This document shows, one piece after another, positions 22,474 through 33,526 of a DNA stretch of 64,000 nt (positions are counted from its first letter, which is position 1; every line of letters starts with the position of its first letter). The notes under the pieces are model-generated. The model was not told where the DNA came from, searched no databases, and saw only the letters and a program-made list of their open reading frames with translations. Location: NCBI RefSeq assembly GCF_001411555.2, contig NC_049901.1:12286681-12350680 (forward strand), read 5' to 3'. This stretch comes from Juglans regia (lineage: Eukaryota > Streptophyta > Magnoliopsida > Fagales > Juglandaceae). Made by a program: the position numbers and the translations under genes.

Positions 22474-24560
22474 AATATTATTTTGTTTAGTTATTATTTT
22501 GTTTCATGTTATATTCTTGCATCTCACATTCTCAGTACGTAGTAGTGCATTATTATCAGTTAGAGGCGTAGAAGTGGATTCCATCGTGGACTCTGATCTT
22601 CGGCCCCCACCCACGTGGAGATTCTCCTTGCAACATACGATGGAGATTGCCCTGAGGCCGATATCTTTCCCTTTTACGTGATGATCACAATGGTCATGCC
22701 TTAGAGGAAAAGGTATAATTAATGGATCTAATAGTTTTGAACGGAAGTGGGTCAATATATTTGCATGTGCGGCTTGCTTAGTTGGGGCTAGTAAGTATAC
22801 AAAGTGCATGCTTTCGGTGCTTTGGAAAAAAATCTCAAAAGAGTTGAGGGGTGAATTGGAAGATCATCTAAGAGTACAAAGTGCATGATTTCTGTCCATG
22901 AGCCTCTCATTGATGACCTTGGCTAGTTACATTTAAGAGTACGAGAGGCTGAATTGGAAGATCATCTATCTGCTGCCCGTTTACATTAATGCTATCCATT
23001 TTAAATTGTTTACAACAACTGCTTAGAAAAAACAGCATCGCTTTTCATATTTTACCTGGTATTGATCTGGTTATAACTTATTATATATATCAATTCACTC
23101 AACCAAGTTAAGTTGTAATTACAACAGCTACTAATACATATAATTTCTATTTGGATTTGTGTTCTGTAAATGAGTGGTTTTGACGCTGTACTTCAAGTTG
23201 ATGCTCTTGGATTTTAAAAGCAAGGTATTAACCAGTTTACCTTAGTATTTCTTTACCTGCTTTTTGTGCTATTAAGTCACCCAAATAAACAATGTTGCAA
23301 CAACCAGTAGGCACTATCAGTTATTCGAGTAAACCAAGATACACGTTAATCAAGCAGTGCCAGCTTGATTTAGTCAGCATAAAAGCTTGAAAACATGTAC
23401 TTCAAATCATCTGCAAAACTTGCCCTTAAAAACTCCCCGTAGTGACTCAAAGCTGTTGCACGCGGCCGGCGAGGATCGACATGCATGAAAGTCTAGAATA
23501 ACGTCACAGATTATAATGACAAAAAAAAAAAAATCTTTCATTGAAAATGTAGATGATAGATGGATAAGTTTGTTTGAAATGAGGTAGTTCTTTGCTTGAA
23601 AATCTACATGATCGGTATGCCACGACGGCATCCCATCTCATCCCATCTATGAAAAGTAGTCCTTAACAAATATGTTGGAAATTTTTTTCAATATAATTAT
23701 ATATTATATTTATTATTAATAATTATTTGAGATTTATTTTGAAAGTTATGAATTATTTAAAGGAGAGAATTTATCGAACGTTTATAAAATTATACCTAGG
23801 GTTATAATATTTCGGGTCGAGATGCATAACATAAGGGTTGATTCAAAGGGAAGGGGTTCGAATCAGCCCTATGCCAATATAGCAAAATGAAAGATCGTAG
23901 CTTTTCGTTGGGCATCCTTTTGTCATCTATTCAAAATCTCAAAATTCAAAATTCAAAATTCAAAATCTCAAAAGCAAAATTCCAAATTCCAAATTCTCTC
24001 CCTCAAAAGTTTTCCATTTCTTCAAAACTAATTATTAGAATCTACTTATTGTCAAGAGAATAGATTTCAATTTCATGATTGAATAGTAAAATTCGATGGT
24101 ATTCTAGTCTAATTTCATTTATACATAACTCAATTAGACAAACATGCTTGTACTCGGCTTTGTTATATCTTTGTTGCCAATTCGCTAGTAACTTATGTGC
24201 ACACCGTTACTAGGGGGACCAATATTAATTTAAGAAAGAGTTTGGCTATTATGCCGCCCCACTCTTGCCACTGGAAGTACCACCTAGTGGTTTTTTTTTT
24301 TTTTTTCTTTTTTTTTCACATTTTTTTAATATATTTAAATATTTTTAAAAAATAAAAAATATATATTAATACATTTAAAATTACTTACTTAATTACTAAG
24401 AAAAAAAAATAAAAAAAATTTGACCAGCGGTCAACTAGGGCGGTACACTTGAGTGGGCAGAATCATTTTTTCCTTTAACAAAAGTGACACTGAAACGCAT
24501 ATCGGAACAAACTATTTTCATTCACTATTTTCTTCTTTTATATCCCTCTTTGTACCAACA
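22474..24560. other. Spacer downstream of pseudogene C
   Basis: No gene recognised. From about 23160 to 23420 the sequence matches the 3' flank of gene B at 33010-33275 (tgagtggttttgacgc, ctgctttttgtgctatt), so it belongs to the LECRK array. The part 22480-22870 is of unknown origin. Around 23935-23990 the words caaaattcaaaat and caaattccaaatt are repeated. A candidate MITE sits at 24247-24466. Confidence 0.5.
24247..24466. mobile_element. Candidate MITE
   Basis: Imperfect inverted GC-rich ends (atgccgccccactctt against the complement of agtgggcagaat) enclose an A/T-only core with a long T run, in the same style as 5101-5734. No target duplication was confirmed, so the limits are approximate. 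Confidence 0.4.
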
Positions 24561-24639
24561 TACAATACATTAAGAAAGGAAAACATCTATTAAGCAATGA
24601 GCATACAGATAGTTGTAACAATGGTTAGAGAGAAACAAA

Positions 24640-25695
24640 GCATACTGGATGCACCAATTACAAGTCTTTTGACGGCCAGAACCTTCGGGCCATTACATAT
24701 TGCCCGGTTGCCCCTCTATAGACAAGCCCAAATCCCCCTTTTTCGGGCACTTCCTGGAAATCATCGGCTACTTGTTTTCTGGATAACAAATGACTACTCG
24801 TTGTTTTGATTTTGTATTCGACGACACCTCAAACAAATCTCAAGTTCTCCATAACTAAATGATTTTGGAGCAACATTCTCACTCAAGGCAAATTGTTCCT
24901 TGTTTGTCAGATATGTTTTGGAATATCAAAGAGCGTTAGATATGTTTCTATATAGCCAAACACGATATTTGTAAACTACAATTCCAGGAACTACCAAGAT
25001 AATGCATGCAAATGAAAGCAATGAAACGCCAATAATCAGAATGTCCACTCGATTCTTCTTTTTGCTCTCTTTCGGCACTCCTGGATCCGGAGAGATTGGA
25101 GACGTACCTACCTTGATGAGGGCTACGCTTGAGTCACTCAGATTTCTTCTTACAAACTTCAAAGGAAGCCTTTGTTTTCTGCAATCCCCGTCTTTGTACA
25201 GCGCAGCTTCACAGTTACAGTCCCCCAAACATGCTCCTCCACAGGCGTCTTGGGTTGAAGATTTTAGGATAGAATAGCTATCATTTTGCCATTCGGTACG
25301 AAGCTCTGTTTCCATGGTATATCCAGTAACTGCTTCGTTGCTTTTGCAACTTTTAGAATCGAAATTTCTTTCACAGCCTGAAGCCCAACTGTCTTTGTTA
25401 ACACGTTTGAATCCGGGTAGACATTCGCAACCAGCATCTTGATCGCAAAATGCATTGATGCCACAGAGACCCTTAGGGTCACACTTGTCTTTCGGATTTG
25501 ACCATGTGACATTCCAAACACCATTCTGATCCATGTTGTGCGAGTAATGCCGCAAGATCCCGTCAGGGTCGAGTGTCAAACGGTAGATTACACCTTTTGT
25601 TGTATCTCCCGTTGTAAAGTTCATTATTGATATGCCGGTGCCATTGAGCAAGTAGAGGTGACCATCAGCATCAAAATTCAGTGAAACATCAGGTC
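24640..25695 (-). pseudogene. LECRK copy C, 3' part (EGF, PAN, membrane span)
   Basis: Continues copy C beyond the gypsy element. Reading on the minus strand: SLNFDADGHLYLLNGTG, an EGF-like segment with CDPKGLCGINAFC, a PAN-like segment with CGGACLGDCNCEAALYKDG, and a membrane span around 25040-24980. The frame then breaks at 24926. Below that, only traces of the glycine loop and the VKRL lysine strand are visible down to about 24640. The next bases (about 24550-24630) match the region after the stop codon of gene B, so nearly the whole kinase domain was deleted. The first base pairs after the retroelement are the second copy of its target duplication. Confidence 0.85.
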
Positions 25696-26139
25696 TGTTA
25701 TGAGACCAAAAGAGATGGAACCCTAATTTAGGGTTGGGTGTCTGAATGGGTGCATGGGCCGGGTTGTGGCTTACGGGCCTATTGTGGGCCTGAGGCCTTA
25801 GTATTAATTTGAGTGGGTATTGTTAGTTAAAGTCCAGTAGGGTGAGTCAAGGGCCACGAGCCACGTTGTTTCAGGTTTATTTTCTGTTGTTGAATTAGTC
25901 CGTTCAGTTGAAGTTGTTCCTGTTTTGAGTCCGTGGTTTAGTGGATCTGTTGGGATTTGTTTTGGGTTAGTTTTCATATCTGTTTAAGTCATGTAAAATG
26001 CTATTTATATGGCTGTTATCAATGCATGAGGATATGAATTTTCCAGATACATAGTGTTTACAATATTGGAGGCCAGGCACCTCGAATCGCCTACTAATTT
26101 CCAGAATTACAAACATCGATTATCACTCCATACATAACA
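25696..26139 (+). repeat. 5' LTR of the gypsy element
   Basis: 444 bp, TGTTATGAG to CATAACA. A TATA-like ctatttatatgg lies at about 26010-26021. The 3' LTR has an extra 14 bases in a tandem cctgttttg context that are absent here. Confidence 0.9.
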
Positions 26140-26157
26140 GTGGTATCAGCAGCCGCG
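26140..26157 (+). other. Primer-binding site, initiator-Met tRNA type
   Basis: The bases after the 5' LTR read g, then tggtatcagcagccgcg. Plant LTR elements primed by initiator-Met tRNA have tggtatcagagc here; this copy matches for nine bases and then differs slightly. Confidence 0.65.
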
Positions 26158-26167
26158 TTCCTGCACC

Positions 26168-28759
26168 ATGGCTGAGGGTACACGCCAAGCTCAATTATCG
26201 GAAGCAGTATCTTTGCTCTCAACTGAAGCAGGGTACCTGCGGGAAGAACAAACCAAACAAAAAGGTATGCTAGAAGCAGTGTTACAGCAGCTTAACAACT
26301 TGGCAGCAAGCTATGACCAATTAGCTCTACGGATTACTAATCAGAACTCGGGAGTTGGGCCATCCAATGCTAAAGGTCAGTTTAATAATCCATTATTTGA
26401 AGGAACTGGAGGAATACATGCTAGGTCTATAAGATTAGATTTTCCTAAATTTGATGGGGTAGAACCTATGGAATGGATTCTTAAGGCTGAACAGTTTTTT
26501 GAATATTTCAATACACCTGAAGACCAAAAAATTCAGATTGCCTTCTTTCACATGGAAGGCAAAGCTTTGTCTTGGTTTTCTTGGCTAAGGGATTCGGATA
26601 CTTTGGGAAATTGGGAGGAGTTTACTACAGCACTTAGGGTGAGATTTGGACCTTCAATATTTGAGGATCCAATTGGGGCTTTTACAAAGCTGAGACAAAC
26701 CTCTACGGTAGAAGAATACCAAACTGAGTTTGAGATTTTATCAAATAAAATTAAAGGACTTACGGAGGAATTTCGTATTAGTACCTTTATTAGTGGTCTA
26801 AGGGATGATCTTAAAATTATGGTGACTATGCTTAAGCCCAATACTATTTCAGCTGCATTTGGGTTAGCAAAGTTACAAGAGGAGGAAGTAGCTAGAAGAA
26901 GCAGGACAGCCCCAAACAGAACCCAAAACCCATTTCTACCCACTCAAATTAATCTGCCAAAAATTCCACCAGCACCACCAATTTTCAGATTACCAGCACC
27001 AACTACTAGACCTGAAAACAGAATCCCACAAGCTCCTTTTAACCCAAACAGAAAGCCAATGATGCCCATAAAAAGAATTACCCCAATACAAATGCAAGAA
27101 AGAAGGGAGAAGGGTTTATGTTACTATTGTGATGAGAAATTTCACATAGGTCATAAATGTAATAAGCCCAAGTTGTTTTTGTTGGAAGGGATCGAATTGA
27201 GTGAGAAGGAAGAAATAGAAGATGAGGAGGGGAACTTGGCCATTATTGAGCCAAAGGAGATGGAGGAAGGAAATATGGAGATGGGGGAACTACTTGGCAT
27301 TTCCTTACATGCCATGGCTGGGTCATTATCACCTAAGACGATGAGGGTAGAAGGTTTTATTGATCAACAGAAAGTTCTGATCCTTATCGATACAGGGAGC
27401 ACGCACAGCTTTGTGGATCCATATGTAGCAAGGAAATCCAAACTATCAGTGGAGAGAAGCCAACTGACGGTTAAAGTGGCTAATGGGGATAGCCTTCCTT
27501 GCCAAGGTCACTGTAGGGCAGTTCCTATTCAATTACAGAGTTTAAAGTCTATGGCTAATCTGTATTTATTAACTCTAGGAGGCTGTGATGTAGTGTTGGG
27601 AGTAGATTGGTTGCAAGGTTTAGGATCAATCTTATGGAATTTTTCTGACCTCACTATGCAGTTTGATTTCAGGGGTAAAAAAGTGCAACTACAGGGTTTA
27701 CAACCTCCAAGAGAAGCCTTGGAAGTAGTGGAAGATGTTCCTAATTTACAGAAAGGTTCTGTCAAAGGAATCTGGTTGCAATTAATAGGTGAATCTGTGA
27801 TGAAGATCCAGGAACACAAGGAACCAATGCTGGAACAAGTTATTCAGAAATTTGAAGATGTTTTTGCTGAACCCAATGGCTTGCCTCCTTCCCAGAGTCA
27901 TGACCATAAAATTGAGTTGTTAGAAGGAGCAAAACCGACGTGTGTAAGGCCTTACAGGTACCCATATTATCAAAAAACAGAAATAGAGAAGTTGGTGGCA
28001 GAGATGCTCAAGAGTGGAATTATTAGGGGAAGCCAAAGCCCATACTCTTCCCCTGTTTTACTGGTTCGAAAGGCGGATGGGAGTTGGAGGATGTGTGTGG
28101 ACTACCGTGCACTCAACAAGGACACAATAAAAGATAAGTACCCAATTCCTAACATTGATGAGTTACTTGATGAACTTCATGGAGCTGAAATTTTCTCAAA
28201 ATTGGATTTGCGTTCCAGTTATCATCAAATCAGAATGCATGAGGAAGATATACAAAAAACTGCTTTTAGAACGCATGAAGGACACTATGAATTTATGGTG
28301 ATGCCTTTTGGACTTACTAATGCACCATCTACTTTCCAAGGGTTGATGAATGAAGTTTTTAAACCTCATTTGCGAAAGTTTGTTCTGGTCTTTTTTGATG
28401 ATATATTAATTTATAGCAGGTCTTTGAAAGATCATGTGAACCATTTGCAAGTGGTTTTAAACACTTTGAGATCCCATCAGCTTTATGCAAGGGAGTCTAA
28501 GTGTGTGTTTGGCTGCCGTGAAGTGGAATATCTAGGTCATCGAATTTCTAAAGAAGGAGTCAAAGCTGATCCCCATAAAATATCAGCAATGCAACAATGG
28601 CCACTGCCCAGAAATTTAAAGGCCTTACGAGGATTTTTGGGTCTTACAGGATACTACCGGAAGTTTGTGAAAAACTATGGAGCTATTGCAGCTCCATTAA
28701 CTAATCTCTTAAGGAAGAATGCCTTTGTATGGTCCGACAAGGCACAAGGAAGCCTTTGA
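26168..28759 (+). pseudogene. gypsy gag, protease and RT (first ORF part)
   Basis: 863 codons open from the ATG at 26168. Residues about 60-230 are the capsid-like gag domain with FPKFDGVEPMEWILKAEQFF; a CCHC zinc knuckle CYYCDEKFHIGHKC lies near 317; the aspartic protease motif LIDTGSTHSFVD near 405; reverse transcriptase from about 600, with KLDLRSSYHQIRM and the catalytic VFFDDILIYS near 741. The frame is lost near 28750 just before the RNase H domain by a single extra G, and ends at 28759. Apart from that change the reading frame is intact, which fits a young copy. Confidence 0.9.
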
Positions 28760-30062
28760 AAGGCTCAAGGAAGCGATGGTAAGTCCACCCGTGTTAAATT
28801 TACCTGACTTTTCTAAAAGATTTGTGGTGGAATGTGATGCATCAGGTGAAGGGTTAGGGGCGGTATTAATGCAAGAAGGGAAACCCCTAGCTTATTTCAG
28901 CCAAGGTTTAAAGGGAAGAAGTCTCACATTATCAACTTATGAGAAGGAGCTATTGGCGCTGGTCATGGCAATCAGAAAATGGAGACATTATCTGTTGGGA
29001 CAGCATTTTAAAGTGCGAACAGATCAACAAGCTTTGAAATATCTACTGGAGCAAAGGGTGGGAACCCCCGCACAGCAGAAATGGGTTTCCAAGCTGCTGG
29101 GATATGATTTTTCAGTGGAATATAAGAGTGGGAAAACCAACCAAGTGGCTGATGCATTATCCAGGTTACCCATTATAAACAAACCAGAAACCCCAAGACA
29201 GTTAGCTACTACTTCAGAAAAATCTCCAGATACACAGAGCCCAACCAACCAAACACAATACCAGCCAGCACATATTCAAGCTATAAGCTTCCTTCAAACC
29301 AATTGGATTGATGAATTACAGAGAGCTTACCTACAGGATTCCCAGTTGCAGGAGCTAATTAGCAACTGCCATCAAGGAACCCTGGAAAACCAATCTCTTT
29401 ACCAAGTCCGGGATGGGTTGCTTTTTTATAAAAACAGGTTGCATCTTGGGAATTTGGTGGCCTTTCAGCGAGAGATCCTGCAGAAATTCCACAGCAGCCC
29501 ATTAGCTGGTCACACGGGGATGTATAAAACATATGCAAGAATTAGAAAAGAATTTTTCTGGCCTGGTTTAAGAAAGGATGTCAGGGACTTCATTCGGGAA
29601 TGCGATGTTTGCCAGAGAAATAAGGTGGAAAATATTCATCCAGCAGGCCTACTCCAGCCTTTACCAATTCCTACAAGGAATTGGGTTGACATCAGTATGG
29701 ATTTCATTGAAGGGTTGCCACCTTCAGGAGGACGAATTGTAATCATGGTGGTAGTAGACAGATTGAGCAAGTATGCTCATTTCATGTCCCTATCACATCC
29801 ATACACAGCAGCCTCAGTGGCAAGGGTATTCCTTGAAACTATATTTAAATTACATGGGTTTCCTCTAACAATTGTGAGTGACAGGGATCCGGTGTTCACC
29901 AGTCAGTTCTGGAAAGAACTTTTTAAAATGAGTGGCACTGAGTTAATGCTTAGCTCAGCTTACCATCCTCAGACAGATGGCCAAATAGAAATAGTCAACA
30001 AAGGGTTGGAAGGATACCTCAGGAGCTTCTCGGGAGATAGACCCCGTGACTGGGCAAAATGA
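28751..30062 (+). pseudogene. gypsy RNase H and integrase (second part)
   Basis: After the frameshift the frame goes on with FVVECDASGEGLGAVLMQEG and STYEKELLALVMAIRKW, the RNase H domain. The integrase follows: zinc finger with HTGMYKTYARI and CDVCQRNK, then the catalytic core with DISMDFIEGLPPSGG and VSDRDPVFTSQFWKELF. The third acidic residue is in AYHPQTDGQIEIVNKG, where most relatives have QTE. A TGA at 30060-30062 interrupts the frame inside the integrase, at a codon that is usually Trp. Confidence 0.9.
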
Positions 30063-30740
30063 CTACCTCTAGCTGAATATGCATACAACACTTCAGAACA
30101 TACCTCAACAAAAATTTCTCCATATGAAGTGGTCTATGGACAGCCACCACCAAGAATGATGCCATATGAATCGGGTGTAACAAAGGTTCAGGCTGTTGAG
30201 GAAGAACTTAAAAGCAGGGAGCTCATAAACAGATTAGTGCGCGAAAATTTGAAGGAAGCACAAGAAAAAATGAAATTTTATGCAGATAGGCACAGGACCG
30301 ATCGTGAGTTCCAGATCGGTGACAAAGTTTACCTTCGACTTCGTCCTTATCGACAGATGTCGGTAGCCATGAGGAGGAACCTCAAACTTTCTCCAAGATA
30401 TTACGGACCGTACAACATAACTCAGAGAATCGGCAAAGTGGCATACCGATTAGATTTACCAAAGGATTCACAAATTTTTCCGGTATTTCATGTTTCGTGT
30501 CTTAAAAAGAAACTGGGAGAGCAAGTACAATCATCTACAAAGTTACCGAGGCTTACCTCCGAAGGGCATCTCGAGCCCGAGCCCGAAGTTGTACTCGCCA
30601 GAAGAATCTTCAGAAAGGGAAGGAAGGCTGGTGTGGAGTTGTTGGTTCAATGGAGGGGCATGGACGAAAATGACGCAACCTGGATGGATCGTGAAGAGTT
30701 GAAAAGGAGATTTACAGACCTTGAGGGCAAGGTCTTTTGA
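30063..30740 (+). pseudogene. gypsy integrase C-terminus and chromodomain
   Basis: Same frame as the preceding part, beyond the stop. It carries the GPY/F-like region (LKLSPRYYGPYNITQRIGKV, FPVFHVSCLKK) and a C-terminal chromodomain-like segment with VELLVQWRGMDENDATW. Such domains steer chromovirus integration to particular chromatin. The stop codon is 12 bases before the 3' LTR; no clear polypurine tract is visible there. Confidence 0.85.
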
Positions 30741-30751
30741 GCGGCGGCATG

Positions 30752-31209
30752 TGTTATGAGACCGAAAGAGATGGAACCCTAATTTAGGGTTGGGTGTCTG
30801 AATGGGTGCATGGGCTGGGTTGTGGCTTACGGGCCTATTGTGGGCCTAAGGCCTTAGTATTAATTTGAGTGGGTATTGTTAGTTAAAGTCCAGTAGGGTG
30901 AGTCACGGGCCACGAGCCACGTTGTTTCCGGTTTATTTTCTGTTGTTGAATTAGTCCGTTCAGTTGAAGTTGTTCCTGTTTTGTTATTCCTGTTTTGAGT
31001 CCGTGGTTTAGTGGATCTGTTGGGATTTGTTTTGGGTTAGTTTTCATATCTGTTTAAGTCATGTAAAATGCTATTTATATGGCTGTTATCAATGCATGAG
31101 GATATGAATTTTCCAAATACATAGTGTTTACAATATTGGAGGCCAGGCACCTCGAATCGCCTACTAATTTCCAGAATTACAAACATCGATTATCACTCCA
31201 TACATAACA
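30752..31209 (+). repeat. 3' LTR of the gypsy element
   Basis: 458 bp with the same ends as the 5' LTR. Differences from it are six base changes and a 14-bp insertion in the cctgttttg tandem. It is followed directly by the aggtc target duplication and LECRK coding sequence. Confidence 0.9.
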
Positions 31210-31857
31210 AGGTCCTTCTCCAGAAACACCAAGTCCCCCATAACCATACTCAAGTGTGAATGGGGTTCCAACCGGGTACATCGCCAGATATCCATCTCGT
31301 TGCATTATGAGACGAAAGATGCCTGTTGATTGGTTGGCGGCCGAATAACTGGAAAACATCACTTCATCGGTTGTGAGTTTCTGACCTGGTAAGAAGGTGT
31401 CGGTTGGTTTGTCGAAACTCTGCCATATTATTCTGTTATCTGAATTATAGAGAACAAAGTTGCCGGAATCCAACATTGATGCCGCTGCTGCACCTTGGGT
31501 ATTACCGGCGATTCCCGTCTCCATGCCTTGTGCCGTCTGCAGAATTAGCCGTCCGTCGCTTGTGAAGTGCAATTTAACATCAGCGGGAAGTGGAGGATCG
31601 TCTCGGTTGGCTGTCCAGACCACAGTATTCTGTGGAATCCCGGCAATAAAAATCCCGACAGCATAGCCGTTGCCCTGCTCGTAGAATCCAAAGGCATATA
31701 GACCGGAATGTGATAGCCATGAAGAGTTGGTACCACCGGTGCCATTGGGTGTTAACAAAGAACGTGGCCTGATAACGGTTTGCTCAGCTTGTTGAGCTTC
31801 TGCAGTGAAAATTACTGAGAAGAGAAGAAGAAGAGGCCAGATGGTTGCCATCGTCAC
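31210..31857 (-). pseudogene. LECRK copy C, 5' part (signal peptide and lectin domain)
   Basis: On the minus strand it starts MTMATIWPLLLLFSVIFTAE, a signal peptide, and goes on with the bulb-type lectin domain: GTNSSWLSHSGLYAFGFYEQ, NTVVWTANRDDPPLP, LDSGNFVLYNSDN and IIWQSFDKPTDTFLPGQKL. It is open up to the gypsy insertion, which falls after GVSGEGP, about residue 215 of a normal protein. The frame is undamaged on this side, so the retroelement insertion may have been the first disabling event, with the kinase deletion at the far end later or unrelated. Confidence 0.9.
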
Positions 31858-32659
31858 GGAATTGTTCTCTATGCGTTTTTCTTGCTTTGGATCTGCTTTT
31901 CAATTGGAAAAGTCAAAGAATGCAGCACGCAATGATTGAGTTGGGTGAATGTTGTGGAAAACCACATGTTTCTTGGAGCTGTCCTGCTTTTGTTTCTTGT
32001 TTTCCATTGCTTCAGAACCACATGTTTCTTTCTAGTTTCTATAATCCTTTCATTCTTGATGACATCATGTAAATTAGTTTTCTTCAATTTTCAACATAAA
32101 CATGTTTAAAACCCCCAAAATAATATTTCATCTCTCGGAAAAAAAAAAAACAAAAATCATATTACAAAAACCTGGCGTTAGTGGGTTTCACAATAATATA
32201 ATTATAAATCAATTACCTTTATAAATCATTCAATCCAAAAAAAATTAATAATCACTAGGTACACGAAATGCAAGCGAACAAACCCATTAATTATATATAA
32301 ATAAAAGTCTATATAAGTATTTTCTTTATTTTTTCTTTGAAGCTGGTTCACTGTACTTGGCTGAGATGCGACATTATAAGTTCTATTCATAGATGTGGTC
32401 ATATCGTTTTATGTTTTATCTGAGATTTTCGACCAAAACACTTCGGGGCCACCTAACGGCATGAAAGAAAATTTGGGGATGGAAGATCACACCGAGAACC
32501 TGACAAGGATTTATAGAAATAAGAGCACACAAGGCCTTATTGATATTGGGGCCGGCGGGGAAAAGTCATAGCTGCAGGTGGAAGGATCCGATTAATGCAC
32601 AACGCGTTATTTCCAATTATCTGCTCCAATTTCGTTGTCAGGAACCCAAAAATTAAATT
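31858..32659 (-). repeat. Upstream module of copy C, shortened
   Basis: Bases 32195-32420 match 3490-3715 and 36435-36660, and 32465-32590 match the TATA-box region upstream of genes A and B (TATA word near 32507-32516). The leader exon and most of the intron are missing, so this promoter region is probably rearranged. No other gene seen. Confidence 0.6.
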
Positions 32660-33526
32660 CTATAGATTAGGGTTTACTTGTACTTGTAAAAGTTCTATTA
32701 AATTTAGAATTTAGTTTTGTAATTTTTCAATTTTTTTACATATTAAATTTTATTCAAAACTAAAAAACTCAAGCCTAAGTCGAGCCAAGCTCGAACAAAT
32801 ATTAAATTAAATTTTCAAATTCGAACAACTTGATTTGAGCCGAGAAACATGGAGCCCCAAAAAGTCAGTCATTATTACCGCACGGTCTTCCTTCCAAGCT
32901 GTCTTCGATCGTTAATCAAATACAAGTCTTCTTTGTGGAATGAAGGGTGTTGAAGAGTATTAGGGTTTGAAATTGTTGTAAACTGTTTGAAATGTGAGGT
33001 TTACAAATTTGAAATTGAGTAAATGAGTGGTTTTGACGCCATACCAAGTTGTTGCTAATTTTGGTTTACTACTCACTGCAAAATCAGTTTGTCTTTGTTC
33101 TGCTGGATCTGCTTTTTGTGCTATTGTTGTAAAAATTAATGCACAACAAAGAGGCCGCACTATTTGGTATTCGAGTGAACCCTGATATAGGTTGATCAAA
33201 GTTCAAGCAGTGCATTGGTTTTGCATAAAAAAATAGAAAACAACTTCAAATTATCTGCAAAACTAGCCTCAAAAACGCCTGGTGAGTCAGTGACTCAGTC
33301 AATGCCCATGTTTGCAATCAATGTAGTCGGTAAACCATTGCATCCCATATATGAATACAATACATTAAGAAACCAAAACACTAGTGTTGCAGTGGAATAC
33401 ATATATTTGGAACAACAGCTAGAAAGAAAAAGAAATTATTACACCAATAACAGGAGATCTTTTGTCTTCTTTATCCACTTCGAAGCAACAAAATGTACTG
33501 GGCACTTACTATTATTTCAAACCAAT
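32660..33526. other. Spacer between copy C and gene B
   Basis: Bases 32660-32850 are a partial copy of the dispersed 0.9-kb repeat (7056-7920). From about 32950 onwards the sequence is the 3' flank of gene B, matching 23160-23420 and 24550-24630. An ORF at 33215-33598 on the plus strand crosses the gene B stop codon and is not thought to be real. Confidence 0.5.

Larger units (their letters stand above)
25696..31209 (+). mobile_element. Full-length Ty3/gypsy chromovirus-like element
   Basis: 5514 bp with two LTRs starting TGTTATGAG and ending CATAACA, and a 5-bp target duplication aggtc at 25691-25695 and 31210-31214. The internal order gag, protease, RT, RNase H, integrase, chromodomain is that of plant chromoviruses. 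It lies inside LECRK copy C in antisense orientation. A one-base frameshift near 28750 and a TGA at 30060-30062 disable pol. The LTRs differ by six substitutions over 444 bases plus one 14-bp indel. Confidence 0.95.

Noticed and set aside
29024..29248. Antisense ORFs inside the gypsy and Helitron coding regions
   Set aside because: Shadows of the sense frames, without motifs.
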